Of a stretch of 64,000 nucleotides of DNA, positions 36,343 through 47,300 are shown piece by piece. The stretch comes from AM-0621 sp964386705 (GTDB lineage Bacteria; Planctomycetota; Planctomycetia; Planctomycetales; Planctomycetaceae), in NCBI GenBank assembly GCA_964386705.1, contig CAYLTY010000009.1, positions 10,828-74,827 of the forward strand, read 5' to 3'. Each line of letters starts with the position of its first letter. Position 1 is the first letter of the stretch. Under the pieces are notes generated by a model, which was not told the origin of the DNA, did not search any database, and worked only from the letters and a program-made list of their open reading frames with translations. The position numbers and the translations under genes were made by a program.

Positions 36343-38844
36343 GTGTCTGTGAAGCCTGAACTACTCGCGCCGGCCGGAGACTGGGATTGCGTTCGAGCGG
36401 CCATTGAGAATGGTGCCGACGCGATCTACTTTGGGTTAGACGCGGGTTTCAACGCGCGGGCTCGTGCGACCAACTTTGCTCCCGACGACCTGCCGGAAGT
36501 GATGGCGTTGCTCCATCAGCGTGGCCTGCGTGGATACGTTACCTTCAACACGCTGGTGTTCCCGAGTGAACTGCCGCAAGCCGAAGTTCTGATTCGCCAG
36601 ATCGCCGCGTCCGGAGTGGATGCGGTGCTGGTCCAGGATCTGGGGCTCGTCAGGCTGATTCGAGCCATCTGCCCCGACCTGCCGATTCACGCGTCAACCC
36701 AGATGACGATGACGAGCGCCGAGTGCATCGCGGCAGCCGAACAACTGGGTGTTGAGCGAGTCGTTCTGGCGCGTGAGCTTTCGGTGTCAGAGATTGGCGA
36801 TATCAACAAGCTGACCTCGATGCCGCTGGAAGCTTTCGTGCATGGCGCCTTGTGCGTCGCGTATTCCGGTCAGTGCCTGACGAGTGAGTCTTTGGGCGGT
36901 CGCAGCGCGAATCGAGGGCAATGTGCTCAGGCATGCCGGTTACCCTATGAACTGATCTGCGATGGCGAACACATCGACTTGGGCGATCAAAAGTATCTGC
37001 TCAGCCCGCAAGATCTTGCTGCCTACGCATTGATTCCGGAACTGCTGGCCGCGGGCGTTTGCTCGTTCAAGATTGAAGGGCGGCTGAAGACTGCTGAATA
37101 CGTCGCGAACATCACTCGACACTACCGGCAGGCGATCGATGCAGCTTTGGCCGGGCGGGCGGTTGAACTTGGCCCGGGCGCCGTGCGTGAGATGGAGTTA
37201 TCCTTCTCGCGTGGCTTCTCGCCCGGCTGGCTGAACGGTTGTGATCACAAGATGCTGGTACCTGCAAAGAGTTCGACCAAGCGCGGCGTGTTTGTGGGCA
37301 CAGTCAAAGATGTTCGCGGTCAGCGAGTCGAAATCATGCTGGCTTCACCGCTGGCTGCCGGTGACGGCGTTGTCTTCGAAGGTGATCGAGCCAATAACCG
37401 CGAGCAGGGCGGACGCATCTACGGAGTGTTCCGCAATGGGCAACGGCAGCAACAGCCGGTATCAATTGGATTGGCAGAGATTGAGTTCGGCCGGGACAGC
37501 ATTCACTTTGAAGACCTGTGGCCCGGGCAGCTGCTCTGGAAGACCGACGATCCGCAACTGACGAAGCGACTGCGCGAATCCTTCAGTGGACCAGATCCGA
37601 TTCGCAAGGTGTTGCTGGAGCTGAACGTCGTGGCTCGTGTTGGTGAGCCGCTGCTGGTGCAGGGCAGGGCGGCATCCGGGGCTCTGTGTGAGGTACGAAC
37701 AGACACGCCGCTTGAAGAGGCTCGCAAGCATGCGCTGACGGCCGATGTCTTACGCGAGCAATTGGGACGTCTCGGCGGTTCGGTCTACGAGTTGTCGAAC
37801 TTGAGTGCCGAACTGGTCGGCGATCCCATGGTGCCGTTGAGCGTGCTGGGCAAAGTTCGGCACGAGATCGTCCGGCAGCTCGATGAGTCAATCCGCAAAT
37901 TGCAACCGCGCCGGATTTCAGAGGACTCAGCGCTGGCCGCTTTGCGATCAACGTTGCCTATGCGAACTGTCGATACGAGCGAGCCGCCGACGTTGCGTGT
38001 TCTGTGCCGCACTCTTCTTCAGCTGGAAGCGACACTTGATGTCGGGCTCAAAAGCGTGCTGGTGGATTTTCAGGATATCCGCGAATACCGCGAAGCAGTT
38101 GCCTCGGCTCATCAACGCGGCGCGAAAATCTGGATCGCGACACCCCGTATTCAGAAGCCGGATGAAGCTCCGCTGTTTCGAGCCCTATCGAAGCACGGTG
38201 CGGATGGCATTCTCGTACGAAACATGGCTGGCCTGTTGCACTACGTGTCGCTGGGAGTGCCGGTCATCGCGGACTTTTCACTGAACGTCGCGAATGAGCT
38301 GACTGCTCAGTACCTCATTGAACAAGGTGCGCGGCGCGTCACGGCGTCGTATGACCTCAACAGCGAACAGTTGCTCGAACTGGTCAGCGCCACGCCGCCG
38401 GACTGGATGGAAGTCGTCATTCACCAGCACATGCCGATGTTCCATATGGAGCACTGCGTGTTCTGTTCGGTGCTTTCTCCGGGTACTAACAAATCCAACT
38501 GTGGGCGTCCCTGCGATCGGCACGATGTCAAACTGCGTGATCGCATTGGCATGGACCATCCGCTGAAGGCTGACGTCGGGTGTCGCAACACGCTGTTCAA
38601 CGCGGTGCCTCAAAGTGCTGCCGAGGTTGTGCCGTCCCTGATTGATCAGGGAGTGAAAAATTTCCGCATTGAGTTTCTCGACCATCCACCGGCGCAGGTC
38701 GCTCCCCTGATCGCCATGTATCAGGAATTGCTGGCTGGCCGCGTGACTGGTCGAGACGTTTGGACCAAACTGAAAGCCTCGAATCGTGTCGGCGTCACAC
38801 GCGGCACGTTCGAAGAGCGACGAAATCCGTTAGCGATCTTGTGA
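36343..38844 (+). CDS. U32 family peptidase / RlhA-like 23S rRNA hydroxylation protein
   Basis: This 833-residue protein starts at GTG 36343. It has the U32 signature EAFVHGALC near residue 163, followed by 'GQCLTSES' and 'RGQCAQACR', giving the conserved Cys cluster, and a second half with 'EHCVFCSVLS', 'NCGRPCD' and 'GCRNTLFN' Cys groups. Length and arrangement match RlhA (YdcP)-type U32 proteins, which hydroxylate a 23S rRNA cytidine rather than degrade protein. The Cys may hold an Fe-S cluster (known of the family in part). The function in this organism is inferred. A GAGG ribosome site lies upstream. It sits 52 bases before the DUF1549/1553 gene. Confidence 0.9.
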   Translation: MSVKPELLAPAGDWDCVRAAIENGADAIYFGLDAGFNARARATNFAPDDLPEVMALLHQRGLRGYVTFNTLVFPSELPQAEVLIRQIAASGVDAVLVQDLGLVRLIRAICPDLPIHASTQMTMTSAECIAAAEQLGVERVVLARELSVSEIGDINKLTSMPLEAFVHGALCVAYSGQCLTSESLGGRSANRGQCAQACRLPYELICDGEHIDLGDQKYLLSPQDLAAYALIPELLAAGVCSFKIEGRLKTAEYVANITRHYRQAIDAALAGRAVELGPGAVREMELSFSRGFSPGWLNGCDHKMLVPAKSSTKRGVFVGTVKDVRGQRVEIMLASPLAAGDGVVFEGDRANNREQGGRIYGVFRNGQRQQQPVSIGLAEIEFGRDSIHFEDLWPGQLLWKTDDPQLTKRLRESFSGPDPIRKVLLELNVVARVGEPLLVQGRAASGALCEVRTDTPLEEARKHALTADVLREQLGRLGGSVYELSNLSAELVGDPMVPLSVLGKVRHEIVRQLDESIRKLQPRRISEDSALAALRSTLPMRTVDTSEPPTLRVLCRTLLQLEATLDVGLKSVLVDFQDIREYREAVASAHQRGAKIWIATPRIQKPDEAPLFRALSKHGADGILVRNMAGLLHYVSLGVPVIADFSLNVANELTAQYLIEQGARRVTASYDLNSEQLLELVSATPPDWMEVVIHQHMPMFHMEHCVFCSVLSPGTNKSNCGRPCDRHDVKLRDRIGMDHPLKADVGCRNTLFNAVPQSAAEVVPSLIDQGVKNFRIEFLDHPPAQVAPLIAMYQELLAGRVTGRDVWTKLKASNRVGVTRGTFEERRNPLAIL

Positions 38845-38896
38845 CGATGAATGATGCAGCCTTGATCTGGCTGCTTGAGAAACGTGAGAGATCTGT

Positions 38897-41800
38897 ATGC
38901 AAACATCGCCTTGGACAACACTGCGTTCCTGGTTGGGGATTACTGCGTTCGGAGTGCTGGCAAGTGTTGCTCACGCCGGAACGCAGCAGGGAAGTAATGA
39001 CGCCCAGAACGACACTGGCGACGCCGGTAACGCAGTCGCGAAGCCTCTCGTGAAATGGACTTTCGACAACGATGAGGCCGGCAAGTGGCACGGTTCCAAG
39101 GGCAGTTTTGGCGAGGGACCTCAGCCGCCGGTATTCCCCACCTTTAAGAAAGACAATCGCGCGGCGGTGTTTGGTACAGCTGGTGCGTCTGTCGTGGTTA
39201 AAGAGGGTGACCTTCCCGGCGTCAATTTGAAGTTTGATGCCGGTGACAGCATCACGATTGAAGCGTGGCTGAACGTCTCGGACATCAAGGACGGCGAGTA
39301 CCGTTACATCATCGGGAAGGGGCGAAACAGGAACTCGAAGTTTCAGTCCGAGAATCAGAACTACGCGTTACGCGTGAAGGGCGAACGTGACGAAGCACGA
39401 CCGACCTTTCTGTTTCGCAGTCAGTCCGAAAAGGTGGATTCAGCGAAGGACTATCACCGCTGGACCGCGACCGAAGGCTTTGGCCCGGCGACCGGCTGGC
39501 ATCACATCGCGGTGACGTACACCTTCGGCAAGGCCGACAGTCTGCGTAGCTACGTGGATGGCAAGGAGGTCAAAGGCACTTGGGACATGGGCGGCAAGAC
39601 GGATCGGCCGCCAGTCTCGGACGGAGATGACCTTGTGATCGGCACTGGCAACGGTGGTGGTGCCGGAAACTCATTCAGCGGTTCAATCGATGAAGTCGCC
39701 ATCTACCGCGAAGCCCTCCCCGAAGGCGTGCTCGCGCAGCGATTCCAGTTCGTCGCTCCTCCACCCGTAGTTGCGGTGTCTGATCTGTTGCCCGGCAAGG
39801 TGCTGGTCCAGATCTGCGAAGAAGGGGTACCGGAAAAGAACGCCTGGCCGACTCAGTCACCGAAGGCGTCCGAGCAGTTCTCGGTCGATGCATTCGGCCT
39901 GGTTGAAGTTCCTCACAAGTACGTGGACACCGGCGTGCGCGGCGACCGTCCGATTCCGTACATCCTGCGGGCGGCGGCCAAAGTGACATTGCCCCCGGGT
40001 AAGCATCGGCTGCTGTTGCGCAGTCGTGGAGCGTCGCATCTGCACGTGGACGGCAAGAAGGTGCTCAACATTCCGTTCCCGAAAGGCGATGCCGGCGGGC
40101 ACGGACATGTTTCTGAGCAGGACGACTATTTGAATCTCGGTCCCGACTTCCGATTCGCCCCACCGGGAAGCCAGGAATCCTGGACCGAGTTCTCATCGTC
40201 GGGCGGTGAGCACGTGGTACTCGTCGAACAACTTGTCGGTGGCGTGATGGGGAAAGCCAAGCGACGTCCGGAACTGGGTGAGTTCGTCGTGGCCTGGTCG
40301 CGCGAAGGGACTTCTGCGTGGGAACTCCTCACAGCCAGCGACCGGACGATTGCTTACACGGACTCAGGTTGGGCGAGTTATCAAGCTGAGCAACAGGCAC
40401 GACTCAACCAACTGAACTCCGCGCGGCGAGCTGAAGTGCGGGCAACGCAAGCGGCTTACTGGGAACGTCGGCGACAGGCCGCCAGTGAATGGTTAGCGAC
40501 GACGAAGGACGAGCCTGTTCCCGAATTGCCGAACGTGACTGGTCCAATTGATCGTTTCCTGCAGGCGAAACTGACCGGCGTGCTGTCTCAAAACGTGGAT
40601 GCGCAGCAGAGTTCGGTGAACTACTTCCGCGATATTCAGCCGCTACTCGAAGCGAAGTGCTATGACTGTCACCGCGGCGTCAAAGCGAAGGGTGGCTTAC
40701 GACTTGATAGTCGTGCTGACGCAATCAAAGGTGGCGATTCCGGGGATGCGGCCGTTGCTCCGCGCAAGGCAGCAGCCAGCGAGCTTCTGAATCGCGTGAC
40801 CTCGACCGACAAAGATCTGGTAATGCCGCCGAAAGGCGACCCGCTGACTGTTGAGCAGATCAAGCTTCTGACGACTTGGATCAACGATGGAGCAGCATGG
40901 CCGGAATACAACGTTGATCAAGTTCGTAACATGGGCCCCGCGAGTGACCTTTCGTTCCTGCGGCGAGTGACGCTCGATACCGTCGGCGTCGTTCCGTCGC
41001 TCAAGGAGATTGAAGAGTCGGCGAAACAGTCCCGTTCGGAAATCATCGATCGACTGCTGGCAGATCCTCGTTGGGCGGATCACTGGATGGGCTATTGGCA
41101 GGACGTGCTCGCTGAAAATCCCAACATGCTGAATCCGACGCTCAACAACACCGGGCCATTCCGCTGGTGGGTGTACGAATCACTGCTCGACAATAAGCCG
41201 ATGGATCTGTTTGTGACCGAGTTGTTGCGGATGCGCGGCAGCGAGCGTTTTGGCGGGCCGGCGGGCTTTGCGGTGGCTAGTCAGAACGATGTGCCGATGG
41301 CTGCCAAGGGGACCATCGTCAGCGCTGCATTCCTGGGAGTCGAAATGAAGTGCGCCCGCTGTCACGACTCACCGTCGCACGTCAGCAGCCAACGCGATTT
41401 GTTTGAACTGGCCGCCATGCTGGGAAAGCAGCCGGTTACGGTGCCGGTGACGAGTAGTGTTTCCGCTGAGAAGCTGACTGCAGGAGGCCGCAAGCCGCTG
41501 ATTCAGGTCACCTTGAAGACCGGCACGAAGGTGGAACCACGTTGGCCATTTGATCGCTTTGCGACTGAGGACGTCGCGGCAGGTCTTGTTCAGGACGCGA
41601 ATGATCCTCGCGATCGTCTGGCCGCGTTGATGACCGCTCCGCAGAACGAACGCTTCGCGCAAGTGATTGCCAATCGCGCCTGGAAACGCCTGATGGGGCG
41701 CGGCATTGTCGAACCGGTTGACGATTGGGAGAAAGGGCAACCGTCGCATCCTGAACTCTTGCGCTGGCTGGGTCGCGAACTGGTCCGCAGCGGGTACGAC

Positions 41801-42640
41801 GTAAAGCACCTGGCCCGGCTGATTCTCAACTCCGGGGCGTATCAGCGAGCTACTGATCCATTGCTGAAGGAGACTCACCCCTTGTTCGCATCGCCCGCGC
41901 CGCGTCGGCTGGGCGCCGAACAGATTGTGGACTCCGTGTTCGCCGCGATGGGCAAGCAATTCGATGTGGAGGAAATCAGCCTCGACATCGATGGCCGCCG
42001 CGACCTCGGCAATTCCATTTCGCTGGGGCATGCGCGACGCAGTTGGATGCTGACAACATCCTCCAACGAGCGCGATCGACCGAGCCTCAACCTGCCGCGT
42101 ATGCAAGCGGTCACCGACGTGTTGTCCGCGTTTGGCTGGCGCGGAGCACGGCAGGATCCGACGAGCACCCGTGAGACTTCTCCGAACGCGCTCCAGCCGG
42201 CAATCCTGTCGAACGGGACGATGAGTATCTGGCTGACTCGCTTGAGCGACGATCACGGTCTCACGCAACTTGCACTTGAGGATCAGTCGGCCGAACAGTT
42301 GCTCGACAAGCTGTTCCTGAGGTTGTTGACTCGCCACCCCACCGACGCCGAGCGAACACGCTATCTGGAACACCTGAAACCGGGCTTCGATACACGCCTC
42401 GTCAAGCAGGACGAAGCGGAGCGAAACCGTGCGAAGACTAGTGCTGCACGGCGTCCGGCCAAGTACGTGTCCTGGTCCAACCACCTTGATCCAGTGGCAA
42501 CCCTGGTTCGACAAGAACAGGAAGTCGCCGCGCGGCGAGGCGATCCGCCAACGACGCAGCTAACTCCCGAATGGCGCGAGCGCATGGAGAACGTACTCTG
42601 GGCACTGCTCAACGCGCCGGAATGGGTGTATTCGCCATAA
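38897..42640 (+). CDS. LamG + planctomycete cytochrome c + DUF1549/DUF1553 protein
   Basis: This 1247-residue secreted protein begins with a signal peptide (about residues 1-28). A LamG/concanavalin-like domain with 'TIEAWLNVSD' and 'GWHHIAVTY' follows (about 50-290). Next come a linker and a planctomycete cytochrome c domain with the heme site CYDCH (588-592) and 'MPPKGDP'. DUF1549 ('DLSFLRRVTLDTVGVVPS', about 680-880) and DUF1553 ('LILNSGAYQRATD', ending near 1247) form the rest. It fits the family of large exported planctomycete proteins with proposed roles in oxidising complex substrates at the cell surface; no activity has been proved. A DUF1501 protein that usually neighbours them is at 24.4 kb. 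The ribosome site GAGAG is eight bases before the ATG. Confidence 0.92.
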   Translation: MQTSPWTTLRSWLGITAFGVLASVAHAGTQQGSNDAQNDTGDAGNAVAKPLVKWTFDNDEAGKWHGSKGSFGEGPQPPVFPTFKKDNRAAVFGTAGASVVVKEGDLPGVNLKFDAGDSITIEAWLNVSDIKDGEYRYIIGKGRNRNSKFQSENQNYALRVKGERDEARPTFLFRSQSEKVDSAKDYHRWTATEGFGPATGWHHIAVTYTFGKADSLRSYVDGKEVKGTWDMGGKTDRPPVSDGDDLVIGTGNGGGAGNSFSGSIDEVAIYREALPEGVLAQRFQFVAPPPVVAVSDLLPGKVLVQICEEGVPEKNAWPTQSPKASEQFSVDAFGLVEVPHKYVDTGVRGDRPIPYILRAAAKVTLPPGKHRLLLRSRGASHLHVDGKKVLNIPFPKGDAGGHGHVSEQDDYLNLGPDFRFAPPGSQESWTEFSSSGGEHVVLVEQLVGGVMGKAKRRPELGEFVVAWSREGTSAWELLTASDRTIAYTDSGWASYQAEQQARLNQLNSARRAEVRATQAAYWERRRQAASEWLATTKDEPVPELPNVTGPIDRFLQAKLTGVLSQNVDAQQSSVNYFRDIQPLLEAKCYDCHRGVKAKGGLRLDSRADAIKGGDSGDAAVAPRKAAASELLNRVTSTDKDLVMPPKGDPLTVEQIKLLTTWINDGAAWPEYNVDQVRNMGPASDLSFLRRVTLDTVGVVPSLKEIEESAKQSRSEIIDRLLADPRWADHWMGYWQDVLAENPNMLNPTLNNTGPFRWWVYESLLDNKPMDLFVTELLRMRGSERFGGPAGFAVASQNDVPMAAKGTIVSAAFLGVEMKCARCHDSPSHVSSQRDLFELAAMLGKQPVTVPVTSSVSAEKLTAGGRKPLIQVTLKTGTKVEPRWPFDRFATEDVAAGLVQDANDPRDRLAALMTAPQNERFAQVIANRAWKRLMGRGIVEPVDDWEKGQPSHPELLRWLGRELVRSGYDVKHLARLILNSGAYQRATDPLLKETHPLFASPAPRRLGAEQIVDSVFAAMGKQFDVEEISLDIDGRRDLGNSISLGHARRSWMLTTSSNERDRPSLNLPRMQAVTDVLSAFGWRGARQDPTSTRETSPNALQPAILSNGTMSIWLTRLSDDHGLTQLALEDQSAEQLLDKLFLRLLTRHPTDAERTRYLEHLKPGFDTRLVKQDEAERNRAKTSAARRPAKYVSWSNHLDPVATLVRQEQEVAARRGDPPTTQLTPEWRERMENVLWALLNAPEWVYSP

Positions 42641-42657
42641 CAATCGATAACACGTTG

Positions 42658-42738
42658 GTAGGATGGCCGCCCTCGGCCGTCCTGTAATTCGCTGCACTCA
42701 GCTTCCGTCAAACGGACGGCCGAGGCCGGCCATCCTAC
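42658..42738. repeat. REP-like hairpin, left side of the RAYT
   Basis: Arms 42658-42682 and 42714-42738 pair at 24 of 25 positions around a 31-base spacer. Both begin GTAGGATGGCCG when read outward. It lies between the DUF1549/1553 stop and the RAYT stop and shares its arm sequence with the right-hand hairpin at 43434-43526. Confidence 0.85.
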
Positions 42739-42745
42739 GGCATAT

Positions 42746-43417
42746 TTAAGAGCATTCGAAATCCCAGCCGGCTTGTTGCCATGACGGGTCGATCCAGCGA
42801 AACCATGTGGACTGCGGCAGTCCGGCTTGAGCGGGATTTCGTCCGATGTATTGGATAACTCGGTGCAGGTGTTCGGTGTTGCGGATGATGCGGTCGTAGG
42901 ATTCTTGTTGCCACAAGTCTCCGTGCTGCTTCAACGCCGTGGTGATGTGCCTGGCCGTTACAGATTTCATACCGCCGATCAGCTCTTCAAGATCTGCACC
43001 ATCAAACGGGCGGATCACGAGATGACAGTGATTCGGCATAATGGTCCAGCAACCGATGTGATATCGCTCATTTTGAAAATGGTGTAGTCGGTCACGCAGG
43101 TCGCTGGCCCAGCGTGTTTCGCGGAAGTGGCACGCACCGTGTCCTTGATCCAACCAGGCCTCGGTACGGCGCGTGACTTCGCGAGCGTACTCTTCCCAAT
43201 CCTTTTCCCAACGTGGTTCTGGATGTTCGTATTCCCATGCTGCTCGTAGGTTTCCGATTTCGATGAGCTTGGCTTCGGGCAATGAATCCGCCAGACGAAA
43301 CGTGACGAAGTACGTGGCTCCGTCCTGCCGCCAATGTGGTAAGTGTCGCGTGTAGATGCGAACCGTCTTGTCCGGGGCTTACCCGCGAAACCCCGGCGGT
43401 GGCGGCAACTCCAACAT
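42746..43417 (-). pseudogene. REP-associated tyrosine transposase (RAYT), interrupted by one stop codon
   Basis: The reading frame from ATG 43417 to the stop at 42746 encodes a RAYT of the Y1/HUH transposase family. It starts 'MLELPPPPGFRG', then TAA at 43381-43379, then continues without a gap as 'YTRHLPHWRQDGATYFVTF', a typical RAYT opening. The HUH metal motif is 'MPNHCHLVIRP', and the catalytic Tyr would lie in the C-terminal helix ('VIQYIGRNPAQA'). One base change would restore the frame, so the break looks recent. The only start codon after the stop is a TTG at 43282, which would remove the family's first conserved block. These enzymes move or process REP hairpins, and such hairpins flank this gene on both sides. 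Confidence 0.88.
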
Positions 43418-43433
43418 GACGAGGTCACCACTT

Positions 43434-43526
43434 GTAGGATGGCTGCCCTCAGCCGTACGCGTTTGGCGTTGAGAGCGGAAGGCGGCAAGTTGTGAAATGC
43501 AGGACGGCCGAGGGCGGCCATCCTAC
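43434..43526. repeat. REP-like hairpin, right side of the RAYT
   Basis: Arms 43434-43458 and 43502-43526 pair at 22 of 25 positions around a 43-base spacer. The second arm is identical in sequence to the consensus of the left hairpin. It lies upstream of the RAYT and just downstream of the NIPSNAP stop at 43543. Confidence 0.85.
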
Positions 43527-43542
43527 TTCGTTGCAGATGCCG

Positions 43543-44337
43543 TTAGATCTGTGAGTAGGCGGCTGGGGTCAACAGGGTGTTGGTGATGCGAGAAACGATC
43601 TTCTTGTCTTCGTATTCCGGGATGGCTTTGAGCTTTTGCCATTCGGGATCGCCACGGAACTTGTTCCAGGCGTCGGTGCGCGCTTTGTCATCGTCGAAGG
43701 CCAGCAAGTACGTGAGGTTGGGCATCCGCTGACCGGCGATGGTTTCACCAAACAGCACGGGAGTCAGGCCGACTCGCCGGAAGATCGCAATCTCGCCTTG
43801 ATTGAACATCTCGATCTTCTTTTGACCGGCGGCTTCGTTGTGACTCTCGTAGATGCGTAAGTTATAGACCTGTGCTTTGCTCTTGGGCTTTTCGACCTTG
43901 GGCATGGTTTCAAAGGCACGCAACAACGAACTCTCGATGCGGTCATAAATCGGGTCTGTTGCTTGGGCGGCCAGATAACTCGCAGCAGCCTTTTGGTGCT
44001 CTGCGTCAGTAGCAAGCTTCGCTGATGTGGTTGCCCATTGCTCAATGCTGTCGTAGGGCACTAGCACATAGTAGGTCAGCGGCTTGGGCTGTTGATCTGC
44101 CGGTTGAGTCTCCACATACACACCCACCGCCTTGGCTCCCAAACGATTGAGCGACGGGATCAAGGCTTTCTCGGCGTACTCATCGAACAGCTTATGCTTA
44201 TCTGCTTTGAGCCGAATCGTCCTCAACTCAAACACCTGCCGACCACCTTTCGCATCGTCTGCCGCCGAAGTCATGTCAGCCAATGCGACCACGCCGGCAC
44301 CAGCGATCGTCGAGCTCAAGAAGGTACGTCGCTCCAT
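43543..44337 (-). CDS. NIPSNAP family exported protein
   Basis: This 264-residue protein has a Tat-like N terminus (MERRTFLSSTIAGAGVVALA) and two NIPSNAP ferredoxin-like domains ('FELRTIRLKADKHKLFDEYA' and 'VYNLRIYESHNEAAGQKKIE'). NIPSNAP proteins have an ABM-like fold and an undefined role; planctomycete members are often exported. It lies 40 bases downstream of the giant kinase gene on the same strand, so the two may be co-transcribed. The start is the ATG at 44337 where the signal begins. Confidence 0.9.
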   Translation of the reverse strand: MERRTFLSSTIAGAGVVALADMTSAADDAKGGRQVFELRTIRLKADKHKLFDEYAEKALIPSLNRLGAKAVGVYVETQPADQQPKPLTYYVLVPYDSIEQWATTSAKLATDAEHQKAAASYLAAQATDPIYDRIESSLLRAFETMPKVEKPKSKAQVYNLRIYESHNEAAGQKKIEMFNQGEIAIFRRVGLTPVLFGETIAGQRMPNLTYLLAFDDDKARTDAWNKFRGDPEWQKLKAIPEYEDKKIVSRITNTLLTPAAYSQI

Positions 44338-44377
44338 GGGGCGATCTCCGAAGAAGGATTGTCGAGGGAGTGATGAG

Positions 44378-47300
44378 TTACGGGGCTTCGGCCTTGGATC
44401 TCACTGGTGCATCCAACTCTCGCACCACGCGAAAGCCGTGGTCGTTGTTGCGGTTGGCCGGATGGTCGTGGTAGCGATAGGCGCTCCGGCAGTAGGCCGG
44501 GTCCGTGTTCCAGTGACCACCGCGTATCACGCGGTCGACCCCGGCGGATGGCCCCTTGGGATCGTTCAGCGGCGACTTCTCATACCACTTCTCGTCATAG
44601 AAATCGCCGCACCATTCCTGCAGGTTGCCGTGCATGTCGAACAATCCAAATCCGTTCGACAGCTTCGTTCCGACCGACCGGGGCTTGCCGCCCGGCTTGT
44701 TGTGCCAACCGTACTTCTCCAGTTCGCTGTTGCTGTCACCAAACGAGTACAGCGTTGTCGTGCCGGCCCGGCAGGAGTACTCCCACTCGGCCTCAGTTGG
44801 CAGACGGTACGTGGCCTTTTCTTGATCGCTGAGCCACTTGCAGTACGCCACTGCGTCATTCCAGGTAATCGCGGCGGCCGGAGAATCATCCGTAACGGCG
44901 TAGAGCGGATTGAGGTACGTCTGCAGCGGTTTCGGTGGCTGATTGGAATCAGCGGACTGCGCTGCTTTGGCTTCCGCTGCGGCCTTCTCACCCTGTGTGA
45001 TATAGGCCGTCGCCGAGAACTTCTTGAACTGGCCGATGGTGACCTCCGTGGCACTCATCAGGAATGGGCTGGTGATGACGACTTTGTGTTCCGGTCGTTC
45101 CAAGTTCGGATTCTGACCTTTGCCCCCTTGATTGGCCTTGGATTCAGCAACCAATTTCAAAGCCGCAGCAACCTGCTCCTCAGTGCTACCCATGAGGAAC
45201 TCACCCGGTGGGATTAGGACCATCTTCGCGCCGGCCGAGTTGGTCGTCTCGACCGTCGTGCCGAGATGCTTGGCCCACGCCTCTTGATGCGCGCGAGCTT
45301 GCTTCGCGTCGAAGGGGGCGACCGCAGTCACCGGAGCCGGACGCGCGAGGGCTTCTTTAACGGCGTCTACGGGCAGTGAGACACGGAATCCGATGTATGG
45401 CACGCGATCGACTGTGGCCTGCCACGCACGATTCGACGAATAAGAAAACTCCGGTCCTCCGTCGTAGAGTCCACAACGGGCGATGTGGTAAGGCTGTCCG
45501 GTAGCGGATCCGCGCGGATTCACCGCCGGTTCCTTAGCAAACTGCTGATAGTAGTCGGGTTGATACTCGTCATCGCACCACTCGCGCAAATTGCCGTGGA
45601 TGTCGAACAGGCCGAAGGGGTTCGACTTGAGTCTTCCGACAGGTCGCGGTGCGCCTCCAGTATTCCGGATAAACCACGCCACAGTTGGTAGCAGCGAAAC
45701 GTCGTCGCCGAACCAGAATCGAGTGGTCGAACCTGCGCGACAGGCAAACTCCCATTGCGCTTCCGAGGGCAACTGATATCCAGAGCCTTTAAGCAACTTG
45801 ACCGCGCCATCGCTACGTGCATACCAAGGCCTGAACAGTTCCTTCTCACTCAACTTCGCGCAGAACTCTGCGGCGTCAAGCCAACTCACAGAGTCAACTG
45901 GCAGATTGCCTTTCTCGGAGCCCCCAAAACTAGCCGGATTGGAGCCGAGTACAGCCTGCCATTGATCCTGAGTGACCTTGGTCGTTGCTAGATAAAACGG
46001 TTGCGTGAGCGTAACGGTATGCTGTGGCAACTGGCTTCTAGCCATCGTGTGCCAACTCTGGTTCTCCCCGTACGCACGCAGAGTCTCGTCCACTTCCTGT
46101 TGAGTGCTGCCCATCAGAAACTCGCCCGGTGGTATCAGGACGAACTTCATGCCAATGCTGTTGGTGTACTCAACCGGCACGCCGAGATGCGTGGCCCACG
46201 CCTCTTGATGCTCACGGGCTTGCTGGGCGTTGAAAGGGGCGACTGCGGGCTTGGGGACGTTCTTCAACGCCTCTCGCACGGCATCCGCCGGTAGTGCTAC
46301 TCGAAACCCAATCATATTAGCACGGTTCGCTGGATAGTTATCGAGGCGAGCCGCGGACCAGCAAACAGTAGCCGGGTTGAGCCAATTGCCGCCGCGCATC
46401 ACGCGATTGGCTTCGGCGGAAGCTGGGCTGCCTGGATTGATCGCTGGCTTCTCCGTGAATGGGCCATAGGATGTGAGCTCCCACGCATCCTCCACCAATT
46501 CCCACACGTTGCCGTGAATGTCATGCAACCCGAGGGGGTTCGCTTTTAGCTCACCCTTGGCATGCGTCCGACCGCCCGAATTCGTGCCGTACCAGCCGGC
46601 CTGCGCCAGTCCGTCGTCCTTGTCACCGATCCAGTATTTTGTCGTAGTCCCAGCCCGGCAGGCGAACTCCCATTCCGCCTCAGTGGGTAACCGGTAGCCC
46701 GTGCCGTCCAAGTGCGTGATCACCTCACCGGCCCGGAAGTAAAACGGTTTCAGCTTGTCAGTCTGACTCAACTTCGAGCAGAACTCCGCGGCGTCGTTCC
46801 AACTCACCGTTTCCACCGGATGTTTGGTAGTGTCCATGCCGGCTATGACGTCCTTACCCAACCCCATCGCGGAGAAGTGCGACGGATTGCTTCCCATGAC
46901 TTTTTCATACTCGCCCTGAGTGACCTCGTTCACTCCCAGATAGATCGCTTGCGTCAGAACTACCTTGTGTTGTGGAGCTTCACTTTGAACATATTTCTGC
47001 CATGGCTTAGCTTCGCTGACCTCTTGGAGATGTGCCTCAAGTGCCACTAGTGAGCTTCCCATCATGAACTCGCCGGGTGGGACGAGCATGAACTTCATAC
47101 CGATGCCGTTGGTGTACTCAACCGGCACGCCAAGATGCTTCGCCCACGCCTCTTGATGCGCACGGGCTTGCTTGGCGTCGAAAGGCGCGACGGCCATCGG
47201 TGGTACTTTGGCGGGTGGCGGAACTGGATTGAGACCGTTGGCACGCGATGTCGCCAGACCGGTCAGTTTGCGAATGACTCGAAACGTGCTGGAGTATATC

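Noticed and set aside
43015..43521. 168-codon minus-strand frame overlapping the RAYT
   Set aside because: It is out of frame with the RAYT family features and runs through the flanking hairpin; it is a shadow.
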